In this document: positions 45,324-56,800 of the stretch, piece by piece
Layout: every line of letters begins with the position of its first letter
Numbering within the stretch: the stretch's first letter is position 1
From: Ooceraea biroi
Lineage: Eukaryota; Arthropoda; Insecta; Hymenoptera; Formicidae
Reading direction: 5' to 3'
Assembly (NCBI RefSeq): GCF_003672135.1
Contig: NC_039517.1
Coordinates: 930,001-994,000, forward strand
Length of the DNA: 64,000 bases
Program-made: the position numbers and the translations under genes
Notes under the pieces: generated by a model
Databases searched by the model: none
Told to the model about the DNA's origin: nothing
The model's input: the letters and a program-made list of their open reading frames with translations, nothing else

Positions 45324-48300
45324 TTTTTTCTTTCCTTTCTCACTTTGCGTGCGTGCACGCACTCCGGTGAGTGCGTCCGTGTGCGAGTCCGGCGCAGCGA
45401 GATAAAGACTGAACGCGCGCTTGTCTGTTCCTCTCTCTTTTCCCTCTTTCTCGTCATCTCTCTCTCTCTCTCTCCATCGAGAGGGCACCTTTTAGGTAGC
45501 TGAGATCCCGTCAGGATCCGCCGACACTCGCCTGACTTATGCTCGCCGTTGCCTTACATCGCCCGCGGAAACGCGCTCGATCGCGAAAACGACGTGCCGG
45601 TGCTCGGAGGAGCGTAGGAGACGGCGTTTTCGCAACGCAGCCTCGTGGATTGCTCCCCAGCTCGCAGGGAGCTCTCCTTCTCTCTCTCTTTCGCTCGTTT
45701 GTTCTCCTCCGAGTAGCCGGATTAAATATTACCTCGGCAACGTGCCTTATTTCGGGAAATTATATTATCCCTCTCCGCCTCGCCTCGCGAGATACGTCCA
45801 GTTGGAGTCTTGGAGTTCACCTATGACCTTTTGGCCGACGCGCGAGTAGTATCGCTGCAGCTCCGCCGGGATTGATATTGAAAATCAGCGACTGCGCCTC
45901 GTTACGCGGAGCGATCCGCGCGCGAGTAGTAATCGATTCTTCATATAAACGTACTCTGACGGCGTTACGTAATTATTCGCCGTGTTATATATTATCTATT
46001 TATCGATCTTTAGTGCCTCGTAATGTATCCATCTACTCCCCCCCCCTCTCTCTCTCTCTCGCATGAGAGAGATCTATGTGCCTACAAGAGATGTGTCTTG
46101 TACGAGTCGCGGAACAAGCGTTTTCCATTCGAATAATTCCGCCGCATATGACTTTCATGGATTTTCCTAGATTTTCTTCGCGTTTCTGCGATTCATTGCG
46201 TCTTCATCGGTCGCCAATAGAAGCGTCCGTCACCCAGCCAGTGGTATTCGGCAGTCGCAGAATGAACATCGCATGCAATGGAGATACTGGACGGACTGAC
46301 GGGCGCACGCCTCCTTACTCACTTATAAAGTTAATTGAGGGCAAACGTCCACACACCGCGGCCTACTGACTAACTCGAAAACATCCGTCGGGGAAAAAGC
46401 ACTCGGCGAAGCGCTCCTCCATCTCGCTCCTCCATCGGTGAGATTCGTCCTCGCGAAATTCAGGACATCCAGGAGCCCACCCGCGAAATGCTGGCTCGCG
46501 AGACCGATTCCGCACTTGTGAGGGCATCTTTTGGCCAGAAATCATCAAAGTCAAATGCATCCGCAAATGCAACCCACAACTTGTCGACCGAGAGGAAAGA
46601 CGCGGAAAAAATCGCGCGAGCAGTCGAAGCGAGGCGAACCTTCTTCTCGCGCACGCGTCCTTCGCGGGCATCCTCAGCAGCCGGAACTCTCTTCGGCGCG
46701 AGAGGAAGTCCTCCGTGCCGAATGCCGCGAGCTGGCAGGTTTATCCAGCCAGCTCCATTCCCGCTCGCGATCGTTTCGCGCCGGCTTATCGTTCCAGCCT
46801 GGAAAATCTCTCGTCGTCGTTGACCTTCGCGATCGCGAGCGCGCTGCTGCCTCGAGCTGGCTACTCTCGAAAGCGAGTGCGCCGCTCGCGCTCGCGCGCG
46901 GAAAAGCAGTCACGATAAGTTATTACGTTATCGCGGCCTTCGGCCGAGCTAGGGTCGAAACGCGCGCGGGTATCGCGCTGAGACCTGTTTTTGCATTTTT
47001 CTCGCGCGCGGGCAAAGTTTCCTCTGAATTATGTATGAGCGCGCGCGCCGCGATTCGCGGATTTATAGCGGGTGGATCGCGCGAGCGAGCGGCCAACGTG
47101 AAAACTTCATTAATCGCTTTACTCTGCTCGCCTGTAGCGCGCTTGTAGCACGCGAGAAACGGCACGAGAGAGAGAGAAAGAGAAAGGGGGAAGAGGGTGC
47201 GCTTCTTCGCTTCCGTTGATACTTCACCCTCCTCCTCGCTAAATTTCTTCAGATTGGAATCTCGAGATCAAATTGTGGGGGGAAGAATCATCAAGCTTGG
47301 GCGGAACCAGTTTGCCGGAAGTGTCAGTTTTCGATCGTCGCCTTTTTCGAATAAAAAAAGGCTCTTCTTTTGTGATTTTTCTGGATCACAATCTCGGTCT
47401 AGGTCAATCCACGATGCTTGAGGAATTTGTAGCAATTGCATAAAATATGAAATTTATGTAATTGTGTGAAGTTATATATCAAATTGCGTTTTGCATAATT
47501 GTACGATTACGTGATTACATAAAAACGCGTCACGTTCCTGCGCACAGCCGGGAACTCGAGCGCCGTGCCGTGCTTACGTGCGCTCCGATCCACGCTTGAT
47601 CTTAATCAGTACACGGGGATCGTGGAGTTACGTCGATGAGTCGATCGGATCTCACGGCAGGCAGGATTGAAATTGAATCTTCCTGCGAATCGCGCGTATT
47701 TCAGCCGACAAATCGCCGCGGATAGACGCGCGGTCGCCCCGATGAATTATAGTAACGGCGTGACAAGCTACAAATATTGAATCTAATTATGGTAATGCGC
47801 CCGGCCGATCCATTTGCATTGCTGAATAATGAAGACACACAGGTGGCACAGAAAGATCCCACCCCGCAGGGGAAGCGGGGCGAAGCTGACGGCGAAGCGA
47901 AGAGAAGCTAACGCGAGGAGGGTGAGACGTACGGGGATGATTACAGGGGATCGACCGCGGGGTGATTTCGTTGTATTGATAAATTTATAATCTTGAATGA
48001 ATTTGTAACCTTGCGTCTGTGCATATGCTTTGCATGCGATTAAAACGTATTGCAAGTATGTGGCACCGGCGAGCGGGATTTTGCACCCCAATTCGCTTTC
48101 AATGATGTTCAGCTCGCTTGTGCGCGAATCTGTTTTGAAGCAAGCAAAAATAAGGTTTCCTCTTGATTCAGAAATTCAGAAATGATTATACTGCTCATCC
48201 CCTTGTATCCCTTATGATTCTTCCCCATTTTATCGTGCTGCGGCCGCGGAATCGTTCATCCAGTATTTTTTTCCTGAAACACCCTCGCGACAACAGTCGT

Positions 48301-49333
48301 CGGCGAGCATGCGAGTCATCAATTAAACGAAAGTGTGTCACGCGAATTCGCGTGGTCACGCTTCAAATCTCGACCCCTTTTTTCCCGTAGCTCGCGGACA
48401 CGAAACGCATCCTCCCGCGCGCGCGCGCGCACGCACTCGCGTGTGCCCTCGTACGCGACCCGCGGGACCGATAAAGCGCATTGTAGATTAGAGAACGCTT
48501 CGCCAGGGAAACTTTTCCGCGAATCTCGCCGGGCCTCCCGGCCACCCCTCCTTCCCTCGGTCTAATCGAAAATCTGCCGTAAAAGTTTCTGCCTCCGGGA
48601 GGGCCCGGTTCGCCGGCGGCCCGATGATAAAGTGTCTCCGAGTGACCAATTCTGAATACAATATCTCGTGTGCAGCTCGCGGGATGCGGTGTTCCTCGGG
48701 GGCGCGGGTTCGTGCCCCCCGGGGGGCGATCATCCCGATTTATGTGTTTTTAATACCAGCGCGGGCGAGAAACTTGCGGGAACGAGAGTCCTCGTGCGCC
48801 AAAAATTCGGGCTCGCCAAAATTCTCGCCACTTTAAAATCCGATTAAAGGGTATAAAGTCGAAATCAAAAAAGTAATAACAAAAATAGGTAGAATTCGAG
48901 AAAAATTTTGCAGCATTGCGAGGCGAGTCTAAAAGTCTGCTCCCTTCTGGAGCTGTTTGCTAAGAAGGAGCAACGTACGCGGGGTAGACAGTTTTCGTCG
49001 AGATTCCTCCGAGAAGATTTCCCTCTTTCCAGCGAAATTGTCATCGGAGGAACCGCCCCGGAAGGAATCCCTCGCGCAACGATAAAAAATCGGGGCGCCG
49101 CGCGGCACGCGCGTCTAGCGGCGGCGATGCATATTCCGCTCGTGCACGCGTGCGCGCCCGCGGGAGGGCGATAAAACGTATGCAGATTAAAACATTTTAT
49201 TTGAATGATAATATAACACTTGTTGATGCAAGCGCGTTGGCCTAGGTTAGCATAATAAACATTATGTAGATCTCCGCGCCGCCGCTATCCGTTCCGGCTA
49301 CGTCCCGGCATTACACAAACGTTAAACTCCGAC
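45324..49333. other. Non-coding CpG-rich DNA
   Basis: No gene recognised. A frame at 46555-47148 (198 codons from its first ATG) is Arg/Ser/Ala-rich and has no domain I know. An alternating CG/CA tract lies at 48416-48436 and a reverse octamer at 47812-47819. AT-rich patches occur at 47420-47520 and 47950-48060. Confidence 0.55.
47812..47819 (-). promoter_or_regulatory. POU octamer (ATTTGCAT on + strand)
   Basis: Exact octamer within CCATTTGCATTGCTGAATAA, near TAATTATGG. Weak evidence for a regulatory role. Confidence 0.2.
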
Positions 49334-49381
49334 CGCGCGCGCGCGCGTGTGTGTGTATGTGTGTGCACGCGCGCGTACATG
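49334..49381. repeat. 48-bp strictly alternating purine-pyrimidine tract (CG)n(TG)n(CG)n
   Basis: Every position alternates, mostly as CG and TG steps with only two TA steps. CG-rich alternation is the strongest known sequence class for Z-DNA formation. Confidence 0.92.
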
Positions 49382-50382
49382 GCGCGTATGCACAATCTCG
49401 CGCTCGCTTCCTCCCGTTTCGCGTTCCTCGTCGTCATCGTCGTCTCACCCCCGGCCCCCGGGAGGGCGGGGGTCCCCCTTACTCTCCCATTACTATATCC
49501 ACGAGACGTTCATTCATTAAAAGACCGCGTGCATTCTCAATTTTATCGACGCTCCGATCGAGAGCCATCGCGTGCGTTCTCCTTTCACTTCTCTCGACTC
49601 GCCGCGACTTTTCCTCGTTCCTTTCACCCCCCCTGTCGCGTGTAGCCCTTCGACAGCATCCGAATTTCCTCTCGACATTCCGCGATGAGGTCGCAGCTGG
49701 ATCGCGCGTTGCGAAACTGTCTCTCTATCTCTTTTCCACTCTGAGGCGCGCGCGGATCCGCGCTATTAGGTCCGGTCAACCGCGTCAGCCGCGTTTTATA
49801 ACGTCGCCCTGTTGCTCGCGACTAGTCTCTCTTGCTGGTGAGAGGAGGAGGAGGAGGGACACATATGCGAGGAATATTTTACTGCGGCACAGGCGGTCCC
49901 CCATCGACCCCCTCGCGCATATCACGAGTGACACCCTGGCGTGGGGTGCAATCGATTTCAATCTTACAAACGCACGCTACAATTTCAAACTTCCGCCTAC
50001 GAACTTGTCATCCGCTTGCAGTCGCACAGCTTGCAAGCCGTTCGCGTCGACCGCGGACTCGTCAAGTATCGTGCCCCCTTTCTCCGTGCCCCCTTTCACG
50101 ACGTGCCGGAGGGTTCCATTCAAGTTCACGGTGAGCGTCGTGCGAGCTATTAAAAAAATCGTATTGCGCGGGAAGTTCCTTAAAGTCCGAATAAAGCGGC
50201 GTCGTAAAGTAGCGGCTTTATATCTGACCGGAGGGGGCGGCGGCGGCGGCGGCGGCGGCGAGGGGGCAAGAGGGTTTGAAGTGGGTCGAGAGCCGCTCCA
50301 TTGTGTTCTCAGTCTCTCGCAATACGAACTTCAACGGCGGGCGGACTGGTATCGTCATACCGGCACCAAGTGGCCGCGATAA
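49357..50382 (+). other. Long open frame of 341 codons, probably not a gene
   Basis: After vvl this is the longest open frame in the window. It begins inside the alternating GT tract. The product is Arg/Ser-rich with a run of glycines near its C-terminus from the (GGC)n at 50235-50260. No domain, signal peptide or membrane pattern is recognisable. Good splice-donor-like GTGAG sequences occur at about 49839 and 50132. Chance lack of stops in CpG-rich DNA is the more likely explanation. Confidence 0.12.
50235..50260 (+). repeat. (GGC)n trinucleotide repeat
   Basis: About eight to nine GGC units preceded by a G-run, a candidate G-quadruplex tract. Confidence 0.9.
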
Positions 50383-50427
50383 TGGGGACCTATGACACGC
50401 ACATATGCGTGTCGCGCACACGCGCGC

Positions 50428-50489
50428 GAGTTAAGTGGCCGGGCACTCGCTGAAAATAATGTCCAATTCCGACGTAACTGCACCTACGA
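50428..50489 (+). repeat. Diverged direct repeat, copy 1
   Basis: Shares GAGTTAAGTGGC, AAAATAAT, AATTCCGA and TGCACCTAC in the same order with 51898-51949, with a 12-13 base insertion here. Confidence 0.55.
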
Positions 50490-51897
50490 CCCTGACCCCG
50501 CGGTTTACCTTGAGCGCTCGTTCGGATGCCCCGAGGAATGCTCTCGTGCGCACGCCAAGATCGTGCCTAATCCTAAAAACGCGCGCTGTGACGTGGCCAG
50601 TGATCGGCTTCTCTCTTACAACTGCATTGCAGAACATATGTTAGAAGATTGTGGATGTTTCTCATCTGAACGTTCGCCAAATTTCTTTTAAGCGAATTAT
50701 TGTATTTCCTGACTTCGTTAAGTTTTGACACATTGATTTTATTTTAATTTCTGTTGTTAATTTTATTTATTTTTATTTTTATTTTTTATTTATTATACTT
50801 TTCACTCTCTATTTTACTTTCGCTTTGTTGTAAAGAAGTTCTAGGATAGTTAGACATTTTTTCGGTCTTGAGACGCTCCGGAAGCCGTTGCGAGCGAAGA
50901 TGCCAATTCCTCGAGCGCCGAGCCGGAATTAAAACGGAGTCGAGGATCGAGATGAGTTCGATTCGCGTTGAATTAGCGCGCGATTACGCGCAGGTTCGGT
51001 GAGAAAACGTGCAGCAATCTTTATTACGCGTGCACGTGCAAAGGAGAGAGAGAAAACTGTCGAGAAATCTCTTGCAGAGACCTCGTGACGTGCACGCGCG
51101 CGAAAAGCAATTGCGAAAGCGATGCGGACACGTGTACGCACCTTAATGAATTTATCGATATCGCCTCTCATGCGGCTGAGAATCTCCCCCCCGTGGAATC
51201 CCCCGTGGCAGAAAATTACGGCCACCTGTCAGCACCTGTCAATTTCGCCCACGAGCCAATGTTCTCCATCGGACGACGCCGATATCGGCGATCTTCTTTT
51301 TATCTGGTGTAAATATCTTCTTATGAATAATAAGCATAATACATATTTATACATGTTTTTTTAGTCATGCGCCACCGCTCACGTCTCAATGCCGGTGCAC
51401 GGAAGATCTTGTAAAGGAGCATTTCGCATTTTGCCCGTTCCTTTTTTCAGAAAGTCGCATCAGTTCCGTGTTGCCCAACTGTCTCTTCCAATGTAAAAGC
51501 ATCACATCTGCTCAACACTCTCATCGGTGTCAGCATTGATACCGGATAAGACGTGATCCCAGTATTAACAAAGTTATAATATCATTTCTCTCATCAGCGC
51601 GTTACGACTTTTACGCTCTAACTGGCCAGCAGGAGCGCGTTATTTCCCTCTCAAGATTCTCTCAAAGCGCGTACCGTTCGAAGCGACTCAAGTGCAGATA
51701 GCACTTCGTCCGGCAGAAGTCGGGATCGTTTGCCGAGCGAAACGGTCTCCCTCCCGGTCGGGCGACGAGACGCGGGCATAAACGCTCCCCTCGGTACCCT
51801 CTTTAACTCCCGTCCGTCTCGTAAACAGCACTTAGCCCGGGCGCGAAGAGCGGCTCATTGGACGGAAGGAGTTGAAACGTGGCCGGTGCACGCGTCG

Positions 51898-51949
51898 GAG
51901 TTAAGTGGCAAAATAATACCTAATTCCGAACGCGCAAGTGCACCTACAC
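51898..51949 (+). repeat. Diverged direct repeat, copy 2
   Basis: The shorter copy of the element at 50428-50489, about 1.47 kb downstream, in the same orientation. Confidence 0.55.
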
Positions 51950-52090
51950 TCCCCGCGCCCGGTCAGAGGGGAACGGGCCCCGGTCGACAGCCCTCGCAGC
52001 CCCTCGCCCCCTCGTCCTTTTTCCATCCCGGCGCGCCACGACCGCGACATCGTGCTCGCTTCCAGCCCGCCGCAATCGGATGTAAATGCC

Positions 52091-52098
52091 ATGCAAAT
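52091..52098 (+). promoter_or_regulatory. POU octamer ATGCAAAT
   Basis: Exact octamer in otherwise GC-rich DNA, where a chance match is less likely than in AT-rich patches. Confidence 0.22.
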
Positions 52099-52739
52099 TT
52101 CCACCGGGGGGAGATAGAGATAGAGGACGGGGGCAGGGGGGCCGACGCGCCCCCATCTCCCTCTCGGGCACGCTCGGGTGCAGGTACACTATCGGCACGG
52201 CCGGCTACCGCGGCGAGTGTACCGGGTGGCGCGATAATCGGGTGATCACGCCGGAGGGTGGCTGGACGCGAGCGGGGGGCCACCAGAACGAATTCCGCGC
52301 GCGGAACCCGCTGACAAATTTAATGGTCGTCCATTAAACCGACCGCGCCCCGCGATAGCGACGAAATATTTACCCGTGGAAAAAAATTTCGGAAACGCTC
52401 TCTCGTTCGTCTTTCTCTCGTTTTGTCTCCCTCTTTTTCCTCCTTTATTTACCGGACAGTTTGCGCTTCCGAGCGCATTTTTGTCTCTTTTTGTTTCAGT
52501 ATCGTGCGTTAGTTCCGGTCCGATCCGGAAATGCACAAGACAGTTCCTGGAATTCCTCGAAGGATTCGTAAATGCGCCTTGTTCCCGTATCCTCCAATGT
52601 AATTTTCATACTGGACTTTCTGCACTCTCTACGCGGTAGGGCAAAGGCTCGACCTTGCCGGTGCCAGAAAGTCGTTATACAGTAATGCACGAACTTCTCT
52701 TGAGGAACTCAGTTTCTCAGAGTTCCTCTCGAAGCGAGA

Positions 52740-52740
<1 letters not shown>

Positions 52741-52766
<26 letters not shown>
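52741..52766 (+). repeat. (CT)n microsatellite
   Basis: Thirteen uninterrupted CT units. Confidence 0.93.
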
Positions 52767-52771
<5 letters not shown>

Positions 52772-53794
52772 ACCCTCGACGTTCTTCTCTCCGGGGGAAT
52801 TCCCCGAGAGAATTTCCATTTCCATCGCGTCGATAGGAGCGCTTTCCTCGCGAGCGTTCCTCCACCGTTCGGCGCTTCATTTTTCATCCGCGATGGGAAT
52901 CTATTATTTTGCGCGGAACGGGGTTTACCTTTTTAAGGGAACATACGATGAACATCGCGCGCGCGGAGGACGCGATGAATCACGAGCGGAGATCTCGCAG
53001 AGATCTCCGCGTCCCTTCACAGTGTCCGATTACGATTTCCAGCTTTCCGAGAAATTAAATAAATTCGACGAGCACTCGGGCCACGCCGAGGCTCTCGAAA
53101 ACCGTGTTCTCCTTTTTCTGCGCATTTCGCGTTTTGGGACGCGGAAGCGCGCCGGACAGATGGGGAGGATCGCGCGCAAAAACTCTCGCCAGCTTCCTGA
53201 AATCCAATTCCAGCTTCGGACGGCGGCGCGGTAGGGTCTCGTTCGAGGGCAGGGGCCCGTACGCCGAGGTGGCTGATGCATCCTGCATCAGGGGGGGATG
53301 AAGGGCAGAGGAAGGGGCCCGTAGGGGCGACAGAAAACGTGAGGAATTAGCGGTCGGGCGCGTGCAACGCGGATGCGGCCGCATTGTTGTCCGGTAGCAT
53401 TAGCAGTTGTAACGGTATACAGCACGAGGAGAGAAGCTTCTCTCTCTCTTTCTCTTTCGTTTTTCCTTTCTGCCTTTTGATGTCCCTGTCAACTCTCGGC
53501 GAAACACAGTGAGAACAAAAGTGCATCCCCATTCGGCGTATCGGTTCTTGTCACCTTTGTTTGAGCTGCAAACAGGGGTAGGAATGTAAGGCCTGACCTC
53601 GTCTCGGCCGTCTCGTCTCTGAGAATTCTTCGGAACGCCTTGCACGTCTTCATTGCCGAAAATTGATCTCGTGTAACGACGAGATCATACCGTCCTTCTG
53701 TCTGTCGGGTTTTTTGTATTCCTTCGGAATCCCTTTCGGAATTGCCCTTTTTGAAGATTTCCTTTATCCATGGTCTTGTAACATGCTATTTCGT

Positions 53795-53851
53795 AACGTT
53801 AATTTAAAAATTAAACGTTAATTAAAAAATTATAACGTTAATTTAAAAATT
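53795..53851 (+). repeat. Three copies of an 18-bp AT-rich unit
   Basis: AACGTTAATTTAAAAATT occurs at 53795-53812 and 53834-53851, with a one-base variant at 53814-53831. Copies are separated by one or two bases. Each unit contains AACGTT and TTAATT palindromic cores. Confidence 0.92.
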
Positions 53852-56800
53852 CATAAGTCACGCATGTCGCAAGAAAGTCGCATAAATATTAAATTGTTAT
53901 TATTAATACTCAATATTACGAGCAATATTTCTAGTTTTCCTGAACGTAATGCAGACTTCTTCCGACTGTCCGAGTTACAAATCGAGTTGCGATCGGATGG
54001 ACGATCGGCTTTCAGAGCGCTGTCGACGTTCTCTCGTGTGCAGCCGGGTACTTGCGGTACCCCCCTCGTGCCCTCGCTCGATCAGCTCGCGGTTTCCCGA
54101 GCGATCTTCCGTGACCGAGGATAGTCCACTCGACTCATTGCGGATTCGTGACTCGTGCAATCGCGCGACGGAGATCGTCGTGAGTCACAACACCGGCGAT
54201 AATGTTGCGAGCGACGTGGAATCGCGTAGATTAATCGACTGCGGTCTCGCGCGCGCGCACGGTAGGTTTCGCACCGGTGATTTTCCGATCGTTGCTTCGC
54301 GATTTATGTCACCGCGGCTACTTGCTCCTTCTGCAGAGTTTCGTCATGCGCGCTGCGTGGAAAACAGGAGGAGAAAAAAAATGAATGACTCCTCGCGCGA
54401 TCTTGTCTCGCAGTGTGCAATCGAAATTTCATTCGCTCGGCCCGATGCGATGGGGGAGAGCCAATTTCATCGTATCGCGTGGCGACGGCGACGTCGTGCG
54501 CCACGTGTGAGCCATGCCGGCGCCATTCCGCGAAATGCAGGTAATTGCGCGAGCACAAACACACGAGCGAGCGACACTTTTTTCCTCCTATGCGCGCCAT
54601 GAGATTTTCCTGATTAGGCGCCAGCGTGTTTCGCATCCCACCCTTTGACATTTTCCCGCAGATTATTTTTTTCTCTCCTCTTGGTCCGCCTGGGACGCCC
54701 GGCGGGACACACGTTCCACCCTTCCCTCAACCCCCGAGGTTGCTTGATTAAACAGAAATTAATTCGCGATAACGCACGCCGTTCCCGCCGCCGTTAACCC
54801 CGATCGTTCGCAGGAGGGGTGCGGGACGTTCTCTCATTTCGTTTTTTTCTTTTTCCCTCCGTCGCCTCGCCGCGACGATTAAAGCGTCGCGTTATTTTTA
54901 TTAACGCCGCCGGATCGCACGGCCATTTTATCGCCCTTCGCTCACCTCCGCGTCACCTTCGGCGCTGCGCGTGTTGCCGCGGTCGCGCGCGCACGAAACG
55001 CACTTATCGATCTTATCAATCTCGGTTACGCAACAGGCGTTTGAAAAACGAGAACCGGTTGGGCCTTTTTTCTACATTTCCTTAACGGACAGCCGTGCGA
55101 GTTCTCTAAAAAGACACGACGGCTGTTATATAAATCTAACCGGTGTGTGTCATCGAGCGACCGACGGCGACGGCGACGGCGGCGGCGGCGGCGGTGACGG
55201 CGGCGGCGGGGGGAGGCGGCGGCGACGCCGACTACCGGGTGTCCCCTTATTACGCCGCCCCGATGTCGACGGATGATGGAGCATGTTTCGCCGGGGGTTT
55301 TTTCGGGCGATTTTTCGCACCGCTCTCTCTTTATCTCTCTCTCTCCCCCGTCTCGATTGACGCCCTTTTGTGGATACACCCGTCACAATGTGGCCATTGT
55401 GCGCGATCCATAGTTTTTGTCCGCGCGCATTTCTGCGCTCTCGATGGCACACGATGTCGCACGCTCGCAGTCTCATCCGCAGCGCAACGCGCACGGCACG
55501 CCATGGACTCCTGTGTCGTCCGTAGGGCTCCATCGTGCAGCTGTCCGCGCCTGCTTGTTCCGCCGGAAAACCGCCGCTTCGACCTCGGATCTCGTGCAGG
55601 CGCGTTGTTCTCATTCGCGCAGCTTCGCACGATCGTTCATCATCATCGATGTCACGTGCAAAATGACGTGCTTATTAATAATATATTAATAGCAGGCGTG
55701 AGACTTCCTTTTCCACGTGACATGATTTCTATATTTTAATGCGAATACTTTCTCTAATTGAAAATTTAAAAGAAAACGTCTCTAATTGAAATCTCTAACA
55801 ATTTGCGCTGAATGATCGGCAGGCAATCAGCAGGACTCTATTAAAAGCGCGCTTGATCTTTATTCAATCCGCTTTTTATCAACAGCGATCGTTTCTTACT
55901 CCGCTGTTCCATTTTAGCGTGTAATATGACTAAGTGTTTTCAGTTGAAATTTCCTCGGCTACAATGTCACGCTATAACCGAGTCTATACTTATAACTGTA
56001 CCTGGGTGAAAAAACGTACGTTGATTCTATTTAAGATCAGACACTTCGATCGAAACGATACGATGAATAATGAAGTCTGAATTTACGCAAATCATCGGCT
56101 GCGAAATGTGAGCTTGCAAATATTGCAGTAAACGCTGTTACGCTGTTATGCGTGCACAAATATTAATTTCTTTCTTTCGTGTTCGCGGACCGGGAGACGG
56201 CGGTTAGCTCCGTTAGATCAGATGAGTGATCCTACAATGATATTCGATTTTAATTACGATAGCTGATTAAGCCGGAGCACCTCTCCGCGACGTTGGGCGC
56301 GCCGCGCAAATCTCGCGCAAATAAACACGCGCCGTTCAATATCGCGATGGCCGATCACGCGGCGGCTCCGATATGATTCATTCCTTCTCCCGCATTACGG
56401 GAACGGCCGTTATAAATTCGCCCGTATTCGTAGCCGCGCGATTTCAATCTCGGTCCTTCCATAAAGGAGAGGAACCCGCGCCGGTAAGCGCGCAATAATT
56501 CTCCCTATTCTACACGGTGTTCATTAATTACGGATACGGTGTACGCTGCCGCGCGAAAGGGAAAAGAGAAAGAGAAATTATGGATCCAGCTTTATCCATG
56601 CATCGTGGCCCCGCCGGGGCGAGGGGGAGGTACGTACGTATGTACGTACGTACACGTCTTTTTTTTCCTCCGCCTTCTTTTTCTTTTCAGCTTGCTTGCT
56701 TCTTTTTTTTTGTTCGCCACGGTGAACACGTCGCGATAAAGCTCGCACCGAAGGATATTTATCGGCAAAAAAATCCTTACGGCCGTTCATAATGTTCTTC

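Larger units (their letters stand above)
50490..53794. other. Non-coding DNA
   Basis: Includes an AT-rich patch (50700-50830), an octamer at 52091-52098, (CT)n at 52741-52766 and a nearly perfect inverted repeat around GGGGGAATTCCCC at 52785-52812. No gene recognised. The small cysteine-containing frame at 50392-50691 is treated as non-coding. Confidence 0.55.

Noticed and set aside
46555..47148. 198-codon + strand frame
   Set aside because: Arg/Ser/Ala-rich with no domain, in CpG-rich DNA with overlapping - strand frames; insufficient support for a gene.
50392..50691. Small cysteine-rich frame, briefly reminiscent of a DEG/ENaC channel fragment
   Set aside because: Cysteine spacing does not match the family closely, no neighbouring exons or signal peptide are visible, and part of the frame is the diverged repeat shared with 51898-51949.
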